Assembly (NCBI GenBank): GCA_024233515.1
Contig: JACKPO010000007.1
Coordinates: 1-64,000 of the forward strand
Direction: 5' to 3'
Source: Chlamydiales bacterium
Lineage (GTDB): Bacteria; Chlamydiota; Chlamydiia; Chlamydiales; Simkaniaceae
DNA length: 64,000 nt
Positions within the stretch are counted from its first letter, which is position 1, and each line of letters opens with the position of its first letter. The notes beneath the pieces were generated by a model. It did not search any database and was not told the DNA's origin. It worked only from the letters and a program-made list of their open reading frames with translations. Positions 40,939-49,776 of this stretch are shown piece by piece. The translations under genes were made by a program, and so were the position numbers.

Positions 40939-42518
40939 TAGGTCTTTGCAGCAAGGAACGCTTCGAGGTTTCCATCGAAAACCTGAATTCCATTCTTCTC
41001 GATCGAGATGATTTTAGTTGCAAAATCATTGATGAGGTCTCGGTCATGTGCTGCAACAATCGCCGTTCCTTGGAACTCAGAAAGTCCCCAGCCCAGGGCG
41101 GAGACCGCTTCAAGATCGAGGTGATTATTCGGTTCGTCAAAGAGGAGGGTATTGTGGTTGTTTAGGAGGAGAGCAGCAAAGATAAGGCGTGCGGTTTCAC
41201 CTCCAGAAAGTTTAGAAACCTCCTTAAAGGCATCATCACCACCAAAAAGCATTTTTCCCATCACGCCGCGGATCTCTTGGTCGTAAGCGCCAGGCTTGAA
41301 CCGCTTTAGCCAATCAAATCCTTGGATTTTTTCCGTTTTATCAATGAAGTCTTCATGATTTTGAGGGAAGTAGCCGATGTCAACCTGATGCCCTACCTCA
41401 ATCGTTCCGCTATCAGGCTCAAGCTTTCCAGCAAGCATCTTAAGGAGGGTCGTTTTTCCGATTCCGTTTGTTCCGATAATGGCGACCTTATCGCCTCGCA
41501 TGATCTCAATGGAAAAGTCTTTAATCACTTGGTTGTCATCGAAAGCTTTGCTGATCCCCTCGACTTTTAGCACCACTTTTCCTGATTGTTTTTCAGGAGG
41601 GGTGAAGCGGATGTAGGGGCGTTGGATATTTGACTGTTTGAGCTCTTGCGGCTGGAGACGTTTAATTTCTCTGACTCTTGATTGCACTTGAGACGCGCGG
41701 GTTCCGGCGCCAAATTTTGCGACAAACTCTTTGAGTTGGGCAATCTTCTTTTCTTTCGACTTTGCATCTTGTTCTGCACGTTGACGCACTGCTGTTTTGG
41801 CCACGAGCATCTCATCATAGTTGCCAGGATAGATAATAATCGTGTCGTAGTCGATGTCAGCAATATGTGTAGTGACACTATTCAGGAAGTGGCGGTCGTG
41901 AGAAACAACAATCAACGTTCCATTGTAATTATGGAGAAACTCTTCCAGCCAGCCGATCGATCCAAGGTCTAAGTGGTTCGTTGGTTCGTCTAGGAGGAGA
42001 GCTTCAGGATCCCCAAAGAGGGCCTGACAAAGGAGAACTCTGAACTGGAGGTCACTTGGAAGCTCATGCATCTTCTTTTCATGAAACTCAGAATCGATTC
42101 CCATCCCAACCAGCAGGACTTCAGCATCTGATTCGGCGCTATATCCATCTTCCTCAGCAACGATTTCTTCTAGATCGCCCAGCTTCATTCCGATTTCATC
42201 GGTCATCTCTTGTTCATAGAGCATATCCCGTTCGACCATCGTCTTCCATAGCCGCTCGTTCCCCATGATCACAGCATCAAGGACCCGTGCATCTTTAAAC
42301 TCTTCGATGTTCTGGCGGAGAAATCCGACCTTTTTGGGGAGGGAAACGGTCCCAGACGTTGGGTCTTCGACCCCCATCATTATTTTCAGGAGGGTAGATT
42401 TTCCCGCACCGTTTGGCCCCGTGAGTCCATAACGGTTGCCAGGGTTAAATGTTGCGCTTACATCATCAAAAAGGACGCGCGTTCCTATCTTCTTTGAAAT
42501 CTTATCTAGAGTAACCAT
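40938..42518 (-). CDS. ABC-F family ATPase (YbiT-like)
   Basis: 526 residues from ATG 42518 (a longer frame to 42560 lacks a better start). Two ABC domains, with Walker A GPNGAGKSTLLKI and GTNGIGKTTLLKM, Walker B LLLDEPTNHLDL and LLFDEPNNHLDLE, and a linker with charged helices (about 240-310). The second domain has LSGGETARL, while the first has a degenerate signature (LPSDLQFRVLL) as in YbiT. ABC-F proteins bind the ribosomal E site and regulate translation. It is divergent from xerC with 60 bases between, a pairing I recall in Chlamydia. Confidence 0.93.
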   Translation of the reverse strand: MVTLDKISKKIGTRVLFDDVSATFNPGNRYGLTGPNGAGKSTLLKIMMGVEDPTSGTVSLPKKVGFLRQNIEEFKDARVLDAVIMGNERLWKTMVERDMLYEQEMTDEIGMKLGDLEEIVAEEDGYSAESDAEVLLVGMGIDSEFHEKKMHELPSDLQFRVLLCQALFGDPEALLLDEPTNHLDLGSIGWLEEFLHNYNGTLIVVSHDRHFLNSVTTHIADIDYDTIIIYPGNYDEMLVAKTAVRQRAEQDAKSKEKKIAQLKEFVAKFGAGTRASQVQSRVREIKRLQPQELKQSNIQRPYIRFTPPEKQSGKVVLKVEGISKAFDDNQVIKDFSIEIMRGDKVAIIGTNGIGKTTLLKMLAGKLEPDSGTIEVGHQVDIGYFPQNHEDFIDKTEKIQGFDWLKRFKPGAYDQEIRGVMGKMLFGGDDAFKEVSKLSGGETARLIFAALLLNNHNTLLFDEPNNHLDLEAVSALGWGLSEFQGTAIVAAHDRDLINDFATKIISIEKNGIQVFDGNLEAFLAAKT

Positions 42519-42578
42519 GGGCGAGAGTGTAACAAATCTTCCTTGAAGTGACAAGGGCAATTCGTTAAATTTAGGAGT

Positions 42579-43484
42579 ATGAAACTAAGAAAGTCAATTC
42601 AAGAATTTATTCACCACCTTGAGGTCGTGAAAAATGCCTCGGAACATACACTGAGAAATTACCGTCTCGATTTGAAAGCGTTTGAAGCCTACGTTGAAAA
42701 ACAGCCGATCGATAAGAAGGTGATCCGTGGTTATTTGGCTCATGTGCAGAAAAAAGGAGCCTCCAAAAGGACGGCTCTCCGCCATCTTTCTTCGATCCGT
42801 TCCCTTTTTAAGTATCTTTTGAAAGAAAAAAAGATCAAAGACAGCCCCGCTGCAGAAATCGGCAGCCCCAAACTCGATAAACCGATCCCGAAAGCGCTCT
42901 CTTATCCAGAAGTTGAGGCGCTCTTCAATCAGCCCGACACAGAAGAACTCTTAGGGCTGCGTGATCGGTGTATCATGGAGCTTTTCTACAGTTCCGGTCT
43001 CCGGATTAGTGAGCTTGCAGGGCTCAATCGCTCTGATTTTAACTTTCGTGGTCGCTCTCTTCGTGTTCGAGGAAAAGGAAAAAAGGAACGGATCGTTCCC
43101 ATCACACAAAACGTTGCGAAGTGGATTCAATCCTATCTTAGTGATCAGAGGCGCTATGAAGAAGGAAAACCCCATACCCAAAAAGACCCCGATGCCATTT
43201 TTCTCAATAAATGGGGGAGTCGCCTCACCACTCGGTCAATCGACCGCCTTTTCAAAAATTATCTCCGTCAAAGTGGGCTGGCAGGGAATATTACCCCTCA
43301 CACGATACGCCATACCATTGCGACCCACTGGCTTGAAAAGGGGATGGACCTAAAAACAATCCAGGTTCTTCTTGGTCACTCTTCTCTAGGAACGACCACG
43401 ATCTACACCCGCGTCTCCACAAAGCTTAAGCGAGAAGTCTACGAACGCTCCCATCCGCGGGCAAAAAAAAGCGCCAACAAATAA
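42579..43484 (+). CDS. xerC: Tyrosine recombinase XerC
   Basis: 301-residue site-specific recombinase that with XerD resolves chromosome dimers at dif. Catalytic residues: Arg in SSGLRISELAG, Lys in RGKGKKERIVP, HTIRHTIATH, LLGHSSLGTT and the nucleophile in TIYTRVSTK. The N-terminal core-binding domain starts SIQEFIHHLEVVKNASEHTL. TTAGGAG precedes the ATG. Its last codons (...KKSANK) are written over the terminator of the RNase P RNA gene on the opposite strand. Confidence 0.95.
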   Translation: MKLRKSIQEFIHHLEVVKNASEHTLRNYRLDLKAFEAYVEKQPIDKKVIRGYLAHVQKKGASKRTALRHLSSIRSLFKYLLKEKKIKDSPAAEIGSPKLDKPIPKALSYPEVEALFNQPDTEELLGLRDRCIMELFYSSGLRISELAGLNRSDFNFRGRSLRVRGKGKKERIVPITQNVAKWIQSYLSDQRRYEEGKPHTQKDPDAIFLNKWGSRLTTRSIDRLFKNYLRQSGLAGNITPHTIRHTIATHWLEKGMDLKTIQVLLGHSSLGTTTIYTRVSTKLKREVYERSHPRAKKSANK

Positions 43485-43496
43485 ATTGTTGGCGCC
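43463..43496 (-). terminator. Intrinsic terminator of rnpB inside the 3' end of xerC
   Basis: On the minus strand GGCGCCAACAA pairs with TTGTTGGCGC, followed by eight T. It is the terminator of the RNase P RNA. On the plus strand the same A-run encodes two Lys codons of XerC and the stem contains the xerC stop (43482-43484); the stem could also weakly terminate xerC. Confidence 0.9.
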
Positions 43497-43506
43497 TAAA
43501 ATTCCC

Positions 43507-43914
43507 GGAGGGGGAGTAAGCCGGATTCTGTCCTCTGCATGCTGCAGGTTGCAATCATTCATCTAGGGACCTTATTGCTAAGATCCTCGAGCGACTGTGA
43601 AAGAGCATCGCTTGCGAAAAACATGGCGTTCTCTTTTCTTGCTTCAAGTGGGGTTTGCAGTCGCTCCCTCCTTGCGGAGGGAGGGCTAGGTCCTAAACCT
43701 AGCATTTCACCCTGTCTAACGCCCAGTGTCTAGTCCCAAAAATCCTTTAAAGGATTTTTGGGACTTAGACACTAGGCACTAGCGGAATATTTTCTGTTGC
43801 ACTTTCCGTGGCCTTACGGCCCCCAGCCTTTCGCTGGCACCTTTTTCTCTGAAGTCCGGACTTTCCTCTCCTTAAGAAGCAGTACTCCTTAAGCAGCGAT
43901 TGCATCCCACTCCG
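43507..43914 (-). ncRNA. rnpB: RNase P RNA, bacterial type A
   Basis: The catalytic RNA that removes tRNA 5' leaders. On the minus strand the conserved core segments appear in order: GAGGAAAGTCCGGAC (P4), GTGCAACAGAAAATA, CAGGGTGAAA, and near the 3' end ACAGAATCCGGCTTACTCC. The ends are set by P1 (GGAGTGGG with CCCCCTCC) and are accurate to a few bases. Between CCGC and CAGGGTGAAA, the P12 region contains a very long hairpin (43725-43773, about 24 pairs with one bulge). The gene starts about 15 bases after the zinc-ribbon protein gene and could be read through from it. Confidence 0.95.
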
Positions 43915-43928
43915 TAGTAAGTAACTTC

Positions 43929-44696
43929 TTACGCTTTCACTGTGCGACGGCGACGACGCTTTGTCTGAACAGTGGTTCCTTCGACAGCTTCGCTCTCTTG
44001 CCAGAAGTGGATCCGTGAGCAGTGCTCACAGAAGACAACGGCTTCTCCTTTTCTCACGAGGTTTTCGTGTTGGAGGGTGAGGGCAATATGGCAACCGCTA
44101 CAGGTCCGATTTTCAATCGGCACAATCACGCGATCTTTTTTATTGCGAAGGAGTCTTTCGTAAATTTTGAGGCTTTCAGGATCTGCACCTGCGACTAGGG
44201 AGTCCCGCTCCGTCTTGAGTTGTTGCCCTTCTTCGTTGATCTGGTCAATGCTTGATTTGATCTCTTTCTCAAGCTCAATACTGTTTGTTTCAGAAGCGGC
44301 AAGGCTGTCTTTAATTTTTTCTAGGATTTCTTCTTCAGCAACCTTTCGATCGAGGATGTTAGAGGTTTGCGTTTCGAGAGCGACTTTTTCTCTTTCAACG
44401 GTGGTCATTTCTTGGGTCAGAGCATTGAATTCTTCGACCTTTTTGACGCTAGACTGTTGAGATTCAAGCTTTTTATATTTATCAGTTAAAGATTGGATTT
44501 TTTCTTCGAGGCCGTTGACTTGTTTTTCGATCTCTTTGATCTCTTCTTCTTTAAGGTGGAGCTGTTCTTTAAGCTCAATACGGAGAGATTCGATCTGCTT
44601 AAGCTCTCCCTGACGCTGTTTTTTTACGCGCATCAGCCGGATCATCTTAATATCAAGTTCTTGAATGTCAAGTAGTGGCTTTAGTCCTTTTTGCAT
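43929..44696 (-). CDS. Coiled-coil zinc-ribbon protein (CT398-like)
   Basis: 255 residues. The N-terminal two-thirds is a long antiparallel coiled coil (KQIESLRIELKEQLHLKEEE and following). The C-terminal zinc ribbon has CSGCHIAL and CEHCSRIHF, then a basic tail RRRRRTVKA. In Chlamydia the CT398 protein has this architecture and is reported to interact with sigma-54 and type III secretion components; I recall this rather than being able to check it. It lies just upstream of rnpB in the same direction. Confidence 0.88.
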   Translation of the reverse strand: MQKGLKPLLDIQELDIKMIRLMRVKKQRQGELKQIESLRIELKEQLHLKEEEIKEIEKQVNGLEEKIQSLTDKYKKLESQQSSVKKVEEFNALTQEMTTVEREKVALETQTSNILDRKVAEEEILEKIKDSLAASETNSIELEKEIKSSIDQINEEGQQLKTERDSLVAGADPESLKIYERLLRNKKDRVIVPIENRTCSGCHIALTLQHENLVRKGEAVVFCEHCSRIHFWQESEAVEGTTVQTKRRRRRTVKA

Positions 44697-44858
44697 TTAG
44701 CTCTTCCTATCTATTTCGATACTTATCTATCCTACCCCCTCAGCCGAAATTTCTCAAGCATTATCTGCGTTTTGATAGGAATTCTTTGAGAAGAAATAAT
44801 TGTAATAATCTTAAGGTTTAGGGATAATGTTTGGAGAAAAATTAAGTTTGGGGTTTTT

Positions 44859-46295
44859 GTGGAGCATTTGAGCAACATTCAATTTAATACTTTAGGAAGG
44901 TGGGCAATCGGAGCCTCTCTATTGCATGGGATGGGAGCCATCACGCAAAAAAAAGGGTTTGGGGTCTTTGCAATGCCTTTCCACTATCAAGTCCTTCATG
45001 AGTTTATTCAACCCTTTTATCTAGAAGAGGATTATGCTGTTCTTTCTTCGGCTTTTCTGCTCTATTCAGGAGTCGGTTTGTTATCAGAGGGGATTGTGCG
45101 ATCTTCAACGGACAAAGAACGTCAGAGTAACAAACAGCTCAAGGCAATTCATGCTCTGAATGAGATGGTCATTCTTGCCTCATTTGTTACGACTGTCGTG
45201 GCGGCTTTCCTTGCCGTTGAAGGGAAAAGGCTCTGTACCACAGCAGCAACGATTCATGCCCTTTGTTACTTGCAACGATTTTACTATGAGACGGCTTACA
45301 TTGAGCAGCAACCCTCATCCAAAGATCATGTTCTTGGGTTTCTCACCGATGTGACAAAGGATCTCAAGGAAGGTGAGGTAGAGTATCAGGGAAGAGAAAA
45401 ACTCTTCGAGAAATTTATGTCGGTACTAAGAATTGATATCCAGGCCAATAATCCTTGTTTAATCGGGGATGCTGGTTCGGGAAAAACAGAGCTAGTCCGT
45501 CATCTCGCTCGGAGCATTTTAAGAGGAAAGTTGAAGGACTTTGAAGGGTGGACAGTCTATTCGACAAATAGCAAAATGCTGATGGAAAATACAATGTATG
45601 TTGGTCAGCTTCAGGCCAAAGTAAACGATCTTTTCCGGTTTCTGAAAGGGAAGAAAGCGATTGTTTTCATTGATGAGATTCATCAAGCCTTATCAGATGG
45701 ACGGTCGCAGAATGCGCCAGACTCGACGCTAGCAGAAGCTCTATTAGTTCATATGACAGACCCTAACATTAGAATCATTGCTGCAACGACCTTTGATCAT
45801 TATGAAAAACTCTATTCAAATGAGCCTCTTCGGCAAAGGTTTCAAAGAGTTGTGATGCCTCGGATGACAAAAGAGCTTAGAGGTCAAATTCTCACGAAAC
45901 ATCTTGAAAAAATCGCTAAAAAACACCCTAAATTAAAATTGCCCCAAAACTTTGTTGAGTGCGTGTTTAAAGCTAATGCATTGATGGGGGAGTTTGGGCT
46001 TCGCTCGGATATTGCCCGTCTTTACTTAACGGCTCAAAGAATGGAACAGTTCAACCAGTCCATGGAAGAGGTTCTTGAGGACGAGTTCCAGGATTATATT
46101 GACTTCAAACTCCAGCGGCTATTCGAGATCCCTGAGTTGATCCCTGATGATTTGATCGAGCAAATAGCCACTATTGCCAAGCAAAAAAAATTAGAGTTTG
46201 GAGGGACGGTTAGTGTTTTCAACATGATCTTAGAAAAGATCCGTACAGAGAAAATGCAAACTCTTGATTGGGAGTCACTACTCAAATCGATTTAG
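44859..46295 (+). CDS. Membrane-anchored ClpA/B-like AAA+ ATPase (paralogue 1)
   Basis: 478 residues, GTG start. The N-terminal 145 residues contain about four hydrophobic segments (LLHGMGAI, AVLSSAFLLYSGVGLLSEG, MVILASFVTTVVAAFLAVEG, TTAATIHALCYL). A single AAA+ domain follows that resembles the first ring of ClpB: GREKLFEKFM, Walker A IGDAGSGKTELVRHLA, Walker B AIVFIDEIHQAL, sensor 1 IIAATTFDHYEK, arginine finger in LRQRFQRVVMP. No second AAA+ ring, no protease and no Clp N-domain. The next gene has the same plan. Function unknown; membrane-linked unfolding or complex remodelling is inference. Confidence 0.85.
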   Translation: MEHLSNIQFNTLGRWAIGASLLHGMGAITQKKGFGVFAMPFHYQVLHEFIQPFYLEEDYAVLSSAFLLYSGVGLLSEGIVRSSTDKERQSNKQLKAIHALNEMVILASFVTTVVAAFLAVEGKRLCTTAATIHALCYLQRFYYETAYIEQQPSSKDHVLGFLTDVTKDLKEGEVEYQGREKLFEKFMSVLRIDIQANNPCLIGDAGSGKTELVRHLARSILRGKLKDFEGWTVYSTNSKMLMENTMYVGQLQAKVNDLFRFLKGKKAIVFIDEIHQALSDGRSQNAPDSTLAEALLVHMTDPNIRIIAATTFDHYEKLYSNEPLRQRFQRVVMPRMTKELRGQILTKHLEKIAKKHPKLKLPQNFVECVFKANALMGEFGLRSDIARLYLTAQRMEQFNQSMEEVLEDEFQDYIDFKLQRLFEIPELIPDDLIEQIATIAKQKKLEFGGTVSVFNMILEKIRTEKMQTLDWESLLKSI

Positions 46296-46372
46296 CAAAT
46301 AGTAAATAATTTCTTGAGATTTTTTGAGGAGAAGTTTAGAATCCCGTGCCCTGATTTGGTGAGGGATGTCGC

Positions 46373-47593
46373 ATGCTGTCGAAAATCAACTTTGAAGATG
46401 TTGGGGGATTCGCCCTCTTAGGAGGGCTATTTCAGTTAGGGGCAAGGGGTGTCATCGAGACAGGCCTTTCAGATGGGGTGAAACAGAATGTGACGGTAGG
46501 CTGTCGCACCATGGGAATTCTTCTTCTGGAATGCGCGCTATATTATAGCTTCAGTCCCCGCCTTCAAAAACTTCACACAGTCGTCCACATGACAGGCTTT
46601 ATTCTTTCTGCAGAAGTGGTGGGATTTGATGTCGGGGGAGAAATTAGAGGGCTTGATCGGACACGAAAAAGTGTGATTGGTTCTCATATTGCGGCAGAAA
46701 TGATTTCACTCGGCGCCTTTGTCGCATCCGTTGTCGGGGTTGTTTTCTCCGATAAGCATCGCGAAGTTTGCGTCCTTTCTGCAGCGGTTCAACTTCTCTA
46801 CTATGGACTCAAGTTTTACAAAGAGGTTCCCCATCTTGGAGAGAAAACGGTTGTAACGAGCATGCCCAATTTTGTGCGAGAAATCTCTAGAGAAGAAGAT
46901 TCCTACATTGGTCGCCAAGAACTCATAGAGAGCGTTAGGGACTGTTTATACGCAGGAGAAAATGTCATCTTGAAAGGGAAGCCGGGGGTGGGGAAAACCC
47001 ATCTCGCCAGTCATCTGAAGGAAGGGGCCTTGAGTGGGGAATATTCAGAACTGAAAGGTGTCAAAATCTTCCAAACCAATGCCAAAGATCTGATTGCAGG
47101 TGCTGGGATTATTGGAACCAAAGAACAAAGGGTTAAAGAGCTTTTTGGGTTTTTAAATCAATTTGAGCGTGTGATCCTTTTTGTCGATGAAATCTGGCAA
47201 CTCGTTGGAACAGGAATAGGGATGCATGGAAGCACCGACCTGGCAGGCGATTTTCTCACTGAGATTGAAGGAAGTAACATTTCAGTGATAGGGGCAACAA
47301 CTCTTGACAAAGAGCACTATTTAGTCAAGAACGGAGCCTTTAATGATCGCTTTGAATGGATCAAGGTTGAGGAGTTAACCTCTGAGGAACGGAAGCAAGT
47401 CTTGAAAAATGAGGTCAAAAGGTTAGCAGTTTCTATCCCGGATACCTACATTGAAAAGATGCCAGGCCAGGTCTCTTTAAGGGAGGCTAAGAGGAAAATT
47501 CGCCTCATTGCGGCCAGGATGAAACGGAGTGGGTTTGCCTTTGAACAAGCTCAACAAGCATTAACGACAACATCACACCAGAATAGAAAGTAG
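46373..47593 (+). CDS. Membrane-anchored ClpA/B-like AAA+ ATPase (paralogue 2)
   Basis: 406 residues from ATG 46373, 77 bases after paralogue 1. It has the same layout: four or five hydrophobic N-terminal segments (FALLGGLFQLGARGVIETGL, HIAAEMISLGAFVASVVGVV), a linker with YIGRQELIESV, Walker A LKGKPGVGKTHLASHL, Walker B VILFVDEIWQLVG, sensor 1 VIGATTLDKEHY and an arginine in FNDRFEWIKV. The C-terminus is shorter than in paralogue 1. The conserved motifs suggest an active ATPase. The two proteins may form mixed rings. No orthologue recognised. Confidence 0.83.
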   Translation: MLSKINFEDVGGFALLGGLFQLGARGVIETGLSDGVKQNVTVGCRTMGILLLECALYYSFSPRLQKLHTVVHMTGFILSAEVVGFDVGGEIRGLDRTRKSVIGSHIAAEMISLGAFVASVVGVVFSDKHREVCVLSAAVQLLYYGLKFYKEVPHLGEKTVVTSMPNFVREISREEDSYIGRQELIESVRDCLYAGENVILKGKPGVGKTHLASHLKEGALSGEYSELKGVKIFQTNAKDLIAGAGIIGTKEQRVKELFGFLNQFERVILFVDEIWQLVGTGIGMHGSTDLAGDFLTEIEGSNISVIGATTLDKEHYLVKNGAFNDRFEWIKVEELTSEERKQVLKNEVKRLAVSIPDTYIEKMPGQVSLREAKRKIRLIAARMKRSGFAFEQAQQALTTTSHQNRK

Positions 47594-47646
47594 CGCGATA
47601 GTCGCTCTTCCGTTATAATGATTGATTGAACGTGTGGAGACCCCCA

Positions 47647-49152
47647 ATGAAATTTTTATCTCACTATTTTGAAAAAGTTCCCCCAGAAGAGAGAGACGCT
47701 TCGGCGATTGCCTATTTTGCCTCTTTGGATCACATCAGCCAGAACAACCCAGAAGTGGCTGGGGCGATTGTGAAGGAGCTGAAAGATCAACGAGCTTACC
47801 TAAAGCTGATTGCTTCTGAAAATTATTCCTCTTTAGCAACCCAACTCACCATGGGAAACCTGTTGACCGACAAATACAGTGAGGGGTACCCATTTCACCG
47901 CTTTTATGCTGGATGTGACAACGTTGATACGGTTGAAGCCCTTGCTGTGGAAGAGCTCAAGAAGCTTTTTGGTGCAGAACACGGATATGTGCAACCCCAC
48001 TCCGGCGCCGATGCAAACTTGGTGGCCTTCTGGTCCATTTTAGTACAGCGTGTGCAGAATAAAGAGGTCGAAAAACTGGGGAAGAAAAGTTTAGATGATC
48101 TGACTCCTGAAGAATATGAGCGGATCCGTATGCTGATGCTTCAGCAAAAAATGATGGGGCTGGCTCTTGATTCCGGGGGACACTTAACCCACGGGTTTAA
48201 GCAAAATGTCTCCTCAAAAATGATGCAAGTTGCCTCTTATGGGGTGGATCGTCAAACAGAGCTTATGGATTATAAGGTCATTGAAACGCAGGCCATGCGG
48301 GAAAAGCCAACGATTCTTGTAGCTGGTTATTCTGCCTACCCTCGTCTCGTTAACTTTGCAAAGATGAAAGAGATCGCAGAGAAATGTGGCGCCGTTTTCC
48401 TTGTGGATATGGCTCATTTCTCTGGTTTGGTTGCAGGGAAAGCCTTAACAGGGGAATATGACCCGATCCCTTATGCTGATATTGTCACCTCAACCACCCA
48501 CAAAACCCTTCGTGGTCCGCGTGGAGGGATGATCCTCTGCAAAAATGAATGGAAAGAGGTGATCGATAAAGGATGTCCTCTTGTCTTAGGGGGACCTCTT
48601 CCTCACGTGATGGCGGCAAAAGCCGTGGCATTCAGAGAGGCGCGCCAAGAAAATTTCCGCACCTATGCAAAACAAATCATTGCCAACGCGCAAGCGATGG
48701 CTGAACAACTTGTCCTGCGAGGGGCGAAACTTTTCACCGGTGGAACCGATAACCATCTCCTTGTGATGGATGTCATGACAAGTTTTGGTCTAACAGGAAG
48801 GCAAGCAGAAACCGCAATGCGCGAAGCGCTCATGACTGTCAATCGCAATGCGATCCCAAATGATGAGAATGGCGCATGGTATACTTCTGGAGTCCGGATT
48901 GGAACACCCGCCCTAACAAGTCGTGGATTAAAAGAGAAAGAAATGCGACAGATTGCCGATTTAATGTACAATCTGTTAAAAGCAACAAAAGCGAAGGTTG
49001 TTGAAAAGACAGGAATACCGGGTAAAGCAAAAGTCGATCTTGATGCCCAGGTGTTAGAAAAAACAAAAGAAGAAGTCTCAGGAATGCTAGGGAATTTCCC
49101 CCTTTATCCTGAACTCAAATCGCTCGAAGAAACAGTAAAAGTAACGTTATAA
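47647..49152 (+). CDS. glyA: Serine hydroxymethyltransferase
   Basis: 501 residues from ATG 47647 with GTGGAG seven bases upstream; a TTG 21 bases earlier is unlikely. PLP enzyme interconverting serine and glycine and charging tetrahydrofolate. The PLP lysine is K286 in TSTTHKTLRGPRGG; LIASENYSS, YSEGYPFHRFYAGCDNVD and QPHSGADANLVAF are also typical. It is longer than most bacterial enzymes because of inserted segments (for example LGKKSLDDLTPEEYERIRML), a chlamydial feature as I recall. It heads a run glyA-clpP-dapF-ald-helicase with very short gaps. Confidence 0.95.
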   Translation: MKFLSHYFEKVPPEERDASAIAYFASLDHISQNNPEVAGAIVKELKDQRAYLKLIASENYSSLATQLTMGNLLTDKYSEGYPFHRFYAGCDNVDTVEALAVEELKKLFGAEHGYVQPHSGADANLVAFWSILVQRVQNKEVEKLGKKSLDDLTPEEYERIRMLMLQQKMMGLALDSGGHLTHGFKQNVSSKMMQVASYGVDRQTELMDYKVIETQAMREKPTILVAGYSAYPRLVNFAKMKEIAEKCGAVFLVDMAHFSGLVAGKALTGEYDPIPYADIVTSTTHKTLRGPRGGMILCKNEWKEVIDKGCPLVLGGPLPHVMAAKAVAFREARQENFRTYAKQIIANAQAMAEQLVLRGAKLFTGGTDNHLLVMDVMTSFGLTGRQAETAMREALMTVNRNAIPNDENGAWYTSGVRIGTPALTSRGLKEKEMRQIADLMYNLLKATKAKVVEKTGIPGKAKVDLDAQVLEKTKEEVSGMLGNFPLYPELKSLEETVKVTL

Positions 49153-49161
49153 GGATAAAAG

Positions 49162-49776
49162 ATGGCCACTCAATTTGAATCTCTCGGATGTGAAGATGAA
49201 GGAAAATCCAAACCTTTCGATGCAAAGGTTGAAGAACTTCTTCTCAAAAAGAGGCGGATCTTTTTCTCTTCAGCCGTATCTGACGAAAGTGCAAAAGATG
49301 CTATCCGCAAGCTCTGGTATCTAGAACATACTGCACCGGGCGAACCGATCCTTTTTGTTATCAATTCTCCTGGGGGGTCTGTCGACTCTGGGTTTGCAAT
49401 CTGGGATCAGATCATGATGATCACCTCTCCGGTGACAACTCTTGTCACAGGGCTTGCAGCCTCCATGGGATCGATCTTAAGTCTTGCTGCAGCTCCTGGC
49501 AGGCGATTTGCATCGAAAAATGCGCGGATCATGATTCACCAACCGCTCATCTCTGGAGTGATTCAAGGGCAAGCGACAGACCTGGAGATTCAAGCCAAAG
49601 AGATCATCAAAACACGAAAGCAAATTGTCGATGTTTATGCCAAAGCGACAGGGAAAGATTCTGCTCTTATTGAAAAAACAATCGATCGTGATACATGGAT
49701 GAGCTCTCAAGAAGCAAAAGATTTTGGACTCCTTGATGGCATCGTCGGATCTTACAAAGAGCTAGGCTTTGAATGA
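49162..49776 (+). CDS. clpP: ATP-dependent Clp protease proteolytic subunit
   Basis: 204-residue serine peptidase forming the chamber of Clp proteases. Catalytic Ser is S101 in GLAASMGSIL, His is H126 in IMIHQPLISG, and the Asp is in the DRDTWMSSQEAKDF region. The N-terminus is a little extended. It follows glyA by nine bases with AAGGAT as ribosome-binding site, and overlaps dapF. In chlamydiae two ClpP paralogues exist; this position matches the one next to glyA and dapF. Confidence 0.95.
   Translation: MATQFESLGCEDEGKSKPFDAKVEELLLKKRRIFFSSAVSDESAKDAIRKLWYLEHTAPGEPILFVINSPGGSVDSGFAIWDQIMMITSPVTTLVTGLAASMGSILSLAAAPGRRFASKNARIMIHQPLISGVIQGQATDLEIQAKEIIKTRKQIVDVYAKATGKDSALIEKTIDRDTWMSSQEAKDFGLLDGIVGSYKELGFE

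Noticed and set aside
43539..43733. Open reading frame on the plus strand
   Set aside because: It lies wholly inside the RNase P RNA gene on the other strand and resembles no protein.
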